In this document: positions 58,954-64,000 of the stretch, piece by piece
Layout: every line of letters starts with the position of its first letter
Position numbering within the stretch: the first letter of the stretch is position 1
Source of the DNA: Photobacterium sp. TY1-4
GTDB taxonomy: Bacteria > Pseudomonadota > Gammaproteobacteria > Enterobacterales > Vibrionaceae
Direction of reading: 5' to 3'
NCBI RefSeq assembly: GCF_025398175.1
Contig: NZ_CP099734.1
Span: 2,852,001 to 2,916,000 of the forward strand
DNA: 64,000 nucleotides
The notes under the pieces: model-generated
Database searches by the model: none
Told to the model about the DNA's origin: nothing
The model's input: the letters and a program-made list of their open reading frames with translations, nothing else
Translations under genes and position numbers: made by a program

Positions 58954-60921
58954 CTAAGCTTGCGGCTTGTCGTCTTCCTTGTTTTCAGCTGCCGGTGCCT
59001 GAGCGCTTTCAGCCGCCGGATTTTGCTCGGCAGGCGCTTCGGCGTCTTTCGCCTCACCCGCTTTCTCGGCATTCAGCGTATCGCTTTCATCGCTCCAGCC
59101 TTTCGGCGCACGGATCACCGCTTTACGCTCCATCAGATCGTCAATCTGACCGGCATCAATCGTCTCGTACTTCATCAGCGCATCTTTCATCGCATGCATG
59201 ATATCCATGTTTTGCTCCAGGATTTCACGCGCACGCTCATAGTTACGATCAATGATTGCACGAACTTCGGTATCAATCGCACGCGCCGTTTCATCAGACA
59301 TGTGCTTGGTCTGCGTCACAGAGCGGCCCAGGAATACCTCGCCTTCATCTTCGGCGTACAACAATGGACCCAGCTTCTCAGAGAAGCCCCACTGCGTCAC
59401 CATTTTACGGGCGATGTCGGTTGCACGTTCGATATCGTTAGACGCACCGGTCGAGACCTTGTTTACCCCGTAAATCAGCTCTTCTGCCAGACGGCCGCCG
59501 TACAGGCTGGAGATCATCGATTCCAGGAATTCACGAGAATGACTCACACGATCCTGCTCCGGCAGGTACATGGTGACACCCAGCGCACGACCACGCGGGA
59601 TAATCGAGACCTTGTATACCGGATCATGATCAGGCACCAGGCGGCCGATGATAGCATGGCCCGCTTCGTGGTAAGCCGTTGACTCTTTCTGCTCTTGCGT
59701 CATAACCATCGACTTACGCTCGGCGCCCATCATGATCTTGTCTTTGGCCAGCTCGAACTCAACCATTGAGACCGTGCGCTTGTTGCCACGGGCAGCAAAC
59801 AGCGCCGCTTCGTTGACCAGGTTCGCCAGATCCGCACCGGAGAAGCCCGGGGTACCGCGTGCAATCAGGGCCGGTTTCACATCACCGTCCAACGGAACCT
59901 TACGCATGTGGACTTTCAGGATTTGTTCACGACCGCGAACATCCGGCAAGCCAACTACCACCTGGCGGTCGAAACGACCAGGACGCAGCAACGCCGGATC
60001 CAGTACGTCAGGGCGGTTGGTTGCCGCAATCACGATGATCCCTTCATTACCTTCGAAGCCATCCATCTCAACCAGCATCTGGTTGAGGGTTTGCTCACGC
60101 TCATCGTGACCACCACCGACACCTGCACCACGCTGACGGCCCACGGCATCAATCTCATCGATAAAGATGATACAAGGCGCAGCCTTCTTGGCTTGTTCGA
60201 ACATATCACGAACACGGGATGCACCCACACCGACGAACATTTCAACGAAGTCAGAACCGGAAATGGTAAAGAAAGGGACTTTGGCTTCACCGGCAATCGC
60301 TTTGGCCAGCAAGGTTTTACCCGTACCCGGAGGGCCAACCATCAGGACACCGGTCGGGATTTTACCGCCCAGTTTCTGGAAGCGGCTCGGATCACGCAGA
60401 TAGTCCACCAGCTCCTTGACGTCTTCTTTGGCTTCATCACAGCCGGCAACGTCGCTGAAGGTGGTTTTGATCTGATCTTCACTCATCATGCGCGCTTTGG
60501 ATTTACCGAACGACATGGCACCCTTGCCACCGCCGCCCTGCATCTGGCGCATAAAGAAAATCCACACACCAATGAGAAGCAACATCGGGAACCAGGAAAT
60601 GAAGATCGATGCCAGCAGGCTCGGCTCTTCCGGTGGGGTTCCGACAACTTTCACATTCGCGTTAATTAGGTCGTCTAGTAGCTTTTGATCGTTTAGGACA
60701 GGCAGATAAGTAACGTATCGCGTGTTATCCCGCTTAAACACGGTGATTTCACGATCATTGAATCGCGCTTCCCTAATCTGATCCTGACCGATTTCACGGA
60801 CAAAGGTTGTATAGTCGACTTGACGGCCAGCCGTATCACCCGGACCGAAGCTCTGAAAAACAGACATCAGAACCACAGCGATGACTAACCACAAAATCAA
60901 GTTTTTTGCCATGTCACTCAA
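58954..60921 (-). CDS. ftsH: ATP-dependent zinc metalloprotease FtsH
   Basis: The protein has 655 residues. Two membrane segments (about 7-22 and 105-125) enclose a periplasmic loop. The AAA domain has GPPGTGKT and [10 protein letters not shown], and the zinc motif is HEAGH. The TTG at 60921 has GAGG at the better distance; the ATG three codons later (60912) is the alternative. It degrades membrane and regulatory proteins such as sigma-32 and LpxC in relatives. The C-terminal 40 residues are Ala/Glu/Pro-rich. Confidence 0.97.
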   Translation of the reverse strand: MSDMAKNLILWLVIAVVLMSVFQSFGPGDTAGRQVDYTTFVREIGQDQIREARFNDREITVFKRDNTRYVTYLPVLNDQKLLDDLINANVKVVGTPPEEPSLLASIFISWFPMLLLIGVWIFFMRQMQGGGGKGAMSFGKSKARMMSEDQIKTTFSDVAGCDEAKEDVKELVDYLRDPSRFQKLGGKIPTGVLMVGPPGTGKTLLAKAIAGEAKVPFFTISGSDFVEMFVGVGASRVRDMFEQAKKAAPCIIFIDEIDAVGRQRGAGVGGGHDEREQTLNQMLVEMDGFEGNEGIIVIAATNRPDVLDPALLRPGRFDRQVVVGLPDVRGREQILKVHMRKVPLDGDVKPALIARGTPGFSGADLANLVNEAALFAARGNKRTVSMVEFELAKDKIMMGAERKSMVMTQEQKESTAYHEAGHAIIGRLVPDHDPVYKVSIIPRGRALGVTMYLPEQDRVSHSREFLESMISSLYGGRLAEELIYGVNKVSTGASNDIERATDIARKMVTQWGFSEKLGPLLYAEDEGEVFLGRSVTQTKHMSDETARAIDTEVRAIIDRNYERAREILEQNMDIMHAMKDALMKYETIDAGQIDDLMERKAVIRAPKGWSDESDTLNAEKAGEAKDAEAPAEQNPAAESAQAPAAENKEDDKPQA

Positions 60922-60962
60922 GGTGTTAACCTCGCGATAACTAAAAGATTAATTTTAGGGTA

Positions 60963-61592
60963 CTACAGTTTGTAACCTGTAGCTACAATATAAACCTCAC
61001 GAGAACGATCCCGTGATGAATCCGGTTTCCGGATTTTGACCACTTTGAACATGCTCCGAACTTCCGCCAGATACGGGTCAAAGCCTTCCCCCTGGAATAC
61101 CTTCACCGCAAAGCTGCCGTTCGGGGCAAGGACTTGTCTACACATATCTAATGCTAGTTCAACAAGATACATTGCTCTAGGTTGATCCGACGCTAAATTG
61201 CCGCTCATGTTCGGCGCCATATCGGAGAGCACCACATCGACCATATCCGGTTGAATACGCTCAAGCAACGCATCCAGCACCGCTTCCTCACGAAAATCCC
61301 CCTGAAGAAAACTCACGCCAGGCAGCGAGTCCATCGGCAGAATATCACAGGCAATCACCTGGCCTTCATCACCCACGATCTCGGCAGCATACTGCGACCA
61401 GCCCCCAGGCGCGGCCCCCAAGTCGACCACGGTCATCCCGGGCTTGAGCAGTTTGTCTTTGTGCTGGATCTCTTCAATTTTAAAAATCGCCCGTGAGCGA
61501 TAACCTTTTTTCTGAGCCTCCTGAACATACTTATCGTCAAAGTGTTCTTTCAGCCAACGGCCAGAGCTGGCCGAATGCTTTTTTTTACTCAT
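60963..61592 (-). CDS. rlmE: 23S rRNA 2'-O-ribose U2552 methyltransferase RlmE
   Basis: The protein has 209 residues. [13 protein letters not shown] is the SAM loop, [11 protein letters not shown] holds the catalytic Asp, and [10 protein letters not shown] a catalytic Lys, completing the FtsJ-type set. It modifies U2552 in the large subunit. It is directly upstream of ftsH and divergent from yhbY. Confidence 0.96.
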   Translation of the reverse strand: MSKKKHSASSGRWLKEHFDDKYVQEAQKKGYRSRAIFKIEEIQHKDKLLKPGMTVVDLGAAPGGWSQYAAEIVGDEGQVIACDILPMDSLPGVSFLQGDFREEAVLDALLERIQPDMVDVVLSDMAPNMSGNLASDQPRAMYLVELALDMCRQVLAPNGSFAVKVFQGEGFDPYLAEVRSMFKVVKIRKPDSSRDRSREVYIVATGYKL

Positions 61593-61730
61593 GATTTACC
61601 TAATGAGTGAGCGTACTTATAAAGTATAATGGCCCACGTTGCCGTGACACATACTAAACAAATTAGTCTTCTAGACTAGATGGCGTTAGAATACCCTGTT
61701 TTCAACCCTGATTAGCAAAATAGAGCCATC

Positions 61731-62027
61731 ATGAATCTAAGCACCAAACAGAAGCAATACCTGAAAGGCCTTGCTCACAACCTGAAACCTGTTGTCCTTA
61801 TGGGTGCAAACGGTCTGACCGAAGCCGTCCTGGCTGAGATCGAACTCGCGCTGGATCACCATGAACTGATCAAAGTAAAAGTCGCGGCTGAAGAGCGCGA
61901 GACCAAAGACTTGATCGTTGATGCGATCGTGCGTGAGACCAAAGCGGAAAAAGTTCAGGTGATCGGTAAGACCCTGGTGCTGTACCGCCAGAGCGAAGAA
62001 CGTAAAATCGAGCTTCCTCGCAAATAA
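61731..62027 (+). CDS. yhbY: YhbY/CRM-domain ribosome assembly RNA-binding protein
   Basis: The product has 98 residues. LSTKQKQYLKGLAHNLKPVV and VLMGANGLTEAVLAEIELAL are the CRM-domain pattern, with the GxxG-like loop. It binds pre-50S particles. The start ATG at 61731 has only a weak ribosome site. Confidence 0.95.
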   Translation: MNLSTKQKQYLKGLAHNLKPVVLMGANGLTEAVLAEIELALDHHELIKVKVAAEERETKDLIVDAIVRETKAEKVQVIGKTLVLYRQSEERKIELPRK

Positions 62028-62053
62028 AAAAGGCCGCCGATGCGGCCTTTTTT
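62026..62053. terminator. Bidirectional terminator between yhbY and greA
   Basis: The arms AAAAAAGGCCGC and GCGGCCTTTTTT enclose four bases and begin inside the yhbY stop codon. Confidence 0.9.
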
Positions 62054-62130
62054 ATACCGCTATCATGGCAAAATTGCCATGAATTGCCAGCAACCTTAAC
62101 ATTCCTTAACAATATCGCGGCCGGGTGCTA

Positions 62131-62604
62131 TCAGAGATAGGCCACTTCCGCAATTTCAAACTCACGCTGACCACCTGGTGTGGTGATCGTGACTTCATCG
62201 TCCTGCATCTTACCTATCAGGCCCCGGGCAATCGGTGAGTTCACAGAAATCCGCCCTGCCTTAATATCCGCCTCATCATCACCCACGATTTGATAGCGCA
62301 CTTCTTCGTCGGTATCGACATCAATCAGGGTCACCGTGGTTCCGAAAATTACTTTGCCGGTGTTGGCCATTTTCGAGACATCAATCACCTGGGCAACAGA
62401 GAGCTTATATTCAATATCACGGATCTGCGCTTCGCAGATCCCCTGCTCTTCGCGGGCAGCATGGTATTCAGCGTTCTCTTTCAGATCGCCCAGCTCGCGT
62501 GCTTCGCCGATGGCCTGAGAGATAATAGGACGACGCTTCATTAGTGCTTCCAGCTCTTCACGCAGCATTTTTTCGCCGCGCACTGTCATTGGAACCTTTT
62601 CCAT
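62131..62604 (-). CDS. greA: Transcription elongation factor GreA
   Basis: The protein has 157 residues from the ATG at 62604, after GAGGTGAG; the frame extends 28 codons further without homology. The N-terminal coiled coil holds the acidic tip [12 protein letters not shown] that reaches into RNA polymerase to trigger transcript cleavage. The C-terminal domain contains [10 protein letters not shown]. It is divergent from ompU. Confidence 0.96.
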   Translation of the reverse strand: MEKVPMTVRGEKMLREELEALMKRRPIISQAIGEARELGDLKENAEYHAAREEQGICEAQIRDIEYKLSVAQVIDVSKMANTGKVIFGTTVTLIDVDTDEEVRYQIVGDDEADIKAGRISVNSPIARGLIGKMQDDEVTITTPGGQREFEIAEVAYL

Positions 62605-63100
62605 AGCTTTACTCACCTCAATACCTGTTTCAGTGCTCAGCACTTTTTTAGGCAAAAAAAAGTTAGCCCAGCAGTGTTGCTGAACCAACGTCGTTAATCG
62701 GGATCAGAATTCATTTTAAACAAAGATACGCCAGAGATCACCCCGGATCAGAAATCGGCGACGGAAAAGCATCGCCCTACAAGAACGTGCCTTCAATTGA
62801 TGCGTATCGAGTCACAAATCCATTCAATGTTACAAATTAATCCGACTCTAAAAACTTCAAAACCATCTAAAGACAACTAAAACCCAACCGGAAGCCAGAA
62901 CTTTCCAGGCATTCCCTAACCAACTGATAGTAAGCGACATTCCCACATAAAGCAGCGCAAAACCGCTATCAAAAGAGTATTTTTCAGTTTTTTTTACTAC
63001 CTCTGGCCAAAGTAGAACCAGTAAAAAGAACACCATGCATTTAGCATTCTCATGCATACAACTGATTCATTCCAAAAAGGATTTCTAAAAGGATTCGACA
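62605..63100. promoter_or_regulatory. greA–ompU divergent intergenic region
   Basis: These 496 bases carry no credible gene; one minus-strand frame of 66 codons has no ribosome site or recognisable family. The part next to ompU is AT-rich with A-tracts, as expected for a strong, regulated porin promoter. Two ATGCAT elements lie near 63035 and 63052. I could not place ToxR, OmpR or CRP sites with confidence. Confidence 0.4.
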
Positions 63101-64000
63101 ATGAATAAAAAAATGATTGCTCTGGCAGTAGCAGCCGCTTCTCTTTCTACCGTCACCAACGCGGCCGAAGTTTACTCGGATGAAACGTCAAGCCTGGCTG
63201 TTGGCGGTCGCTTTGAAGCCCGCGCGCTGATGAAGGACACCGAGACCAGCAGCAACAAAGTAACCGACCAAACCCGTGTGCGTGTCAACATTGCCGGTAA
63301 AACAGACATCACTGAAAGCATCTATGGTCTCGGCTTCTGGGAAGGCGAGTACAAAGACGGTGAAGATCTCAACAACCGTCACCTGAACGCCGGGATCGGC
63401 GGCGACTTCGGGAAAGTGGTGTATGGTAAGACCGACGGCTCCCTGGCGGCACTGACAGACTTCACCGATATCATGGCCTACCATGGTAACGAGGCCGGGA
63501 ATAAAATTGACGCGGGCGACCGTACCGGCAACAACCTGGCCTATATCGGCTCATTTGACCTGGGCGGCAATAACCTGGTGCTGGGTGCCAACTACGTGTT
63601 TGACGGCGACAATGAAAACACAGCCGGTGAATACGATGTCAACGGTTACTCTGCAAGCGCCATCTATGCGATGGAGATGGGTCTGGCCTTCGGTGCCGGC
63701 TACGGTGAGCAGGACGGCTACGGCGCCCTGAACACTGAGAAAGCCAAGCAGGCTTTCGGAGCGATCTCGTACACCCTGGGTGATTTCTACGTTGCCGCCC
63801 TGTACCAGGATGCTGAAGATACTGTGGTCGACGATGTGCTGATCAAAGACTCTCAGGGCTATGAGTTCGCAGCTTCTTACACACTGGGTAAAACCGTGTT
63901 TATCGCGACCTACAACTACCTGGAAGATAAAGACAACAACATCGACCTGCGTGACTCCATTGCCGTTGACGCGACACACTACTTCAACAAGAACTTCCGT
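63101..64000 (+). CDS. ompU: OmpU-type outer-membrane porin, N-terminal 300 residues (runs off window)
   Basis: The frame is open from the ATG at 63101 (AAGGATTCGACA upstream) to the last base. A signal peptide of about 22 residues ends TNAA. What follows is a general-porin barrel of alternating strands (SLAVGGRFEARALM, KVVYGKTDGSLAALTD, GYEFAASYTLGK). Gene order with greA matches V. cholerae ompU. Within this porin group OmpU, OmpH and OmpL types are close, so the symbol rests on synteny. Codon choice is highly biased, as for an abundant protein. Confidence 0.87.
   Translation, partial: MNKKMIALAVAAASLSTVTNAAEVYSDETSSLAVGGRFEARALMKDTETSSNKVTDQTRVRVNIAGKTDITESIYGLGFWEGEYKDGEDLNNRHLNAGIGGDFGKVVYGKTDGSLAALTDFTDIMAYHGNEAGNKIDAGDRTGNNLAYIGSFDLGGNNLVLGANYVFDGDNENTAGEYDVNGYSASAIYAMEMGLAFGAGYGEQDGYGALNTEKAKQAFGAISYTLGDFYVAALYQDAEDTVVDDVLIKDSQGYEFAASYTLGKTVFIATYNYLEDKDNNIDLRDSIAVDATHYFNKNFR

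Noticed and set aside
62857..63057. Minus-strand frame of 66 codons upstream of ompU
   Set aside because: It has no ribosome site and no recognised relatives and lies in an AT-rich promoter region; hydrophobic character alone is not enough.

Overview
The window reads as chromosome I of a member of the Vibrionaceae. The run ompU–greA–yhbY–rlmE–ftsH–folP–glmM–secG–tRNA-Leu–tRNA-fMet–rimP–nusA–infB–rbfA–truB–rpsO–pnp–nlpI, the neighbourhood radA–plzC–serB–ytjB–deo–nupC, and a RocS-like GGDEF/EAL gene beside ubiU/ubiV are all arrangements I know from Vibrio cholerae. The core DNA is visibly GC-rich for a vibrio, so Photobacterium or a close relative is my best guess for the genus; that is inference.

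Bases 1 to about 9,710 are different. They are AT-rich, use other codons, and carry a DNA-phosphorothioation type defence island. Reading right to left on the minus strand it holds a DUF4007 protein (SspB type), a large P-loop ATPase (SspC type), a PP-loop/PAPS-reductase-like protein (SspD/DndC type), a GIY-YIG nuclease and a 741-residue DGQHR-domain protein. All five overlap or nearly touch. Converging on them from the left edge is the C-terminal 449 residues of a protein resembling the phosphorothioation-associated methyltransferases. I see no cysteine desulfurase (SspA) and no SspE or SspFGH, so the GIY-YIG/DGQHR pair sits where an effector is expected. A good LexA-like box lies upstream of sspB. 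The right edge of the island falls on a 99-bp fragment that duplicates the 3' end of an oxidoreductase gene 2 kb further on.

Bases 9,900–21,100 hold a SWIM zinc-finger protein, an NmrA-like oxidoreductase divergent from its likely LysR regulator, an XRE-type repressor, yjjX, the slt–trpR pair divergent from ettA, a PilZ protein and an M23 peptidase. Bases 21,100–35,000 hold radA, the two-PilZ protein PlzC, serB, ytjB, deoCABD, an XapX protein, nupC and a TatD-type nuclease. Deoxynucleoside uptake and breakdown are therefore grouped together. Bases 35,000–40,200 hold glgX, prfC, rimI and holD. Bases 40,250–45,600 hold a GNAT enzyme and ubiT, then a c-di-GMP enzyme, ubiU and ubiV, the oxygen-independent ubiquinone genes. 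From 45,600 to the right edge lies the translation, transcription and envelope block ending in the first 300 codons of an OmpU-type porin.

Simple-sequence DNA is concentrated downstream of nupC: a 13-copy hexamer, and a heptamer array with eight evenly spaced GGG tracts. A 17-bp minisatellite overlaps the end of glgX. No insertion sequence, CRISPR array or rRNA gene was seen.
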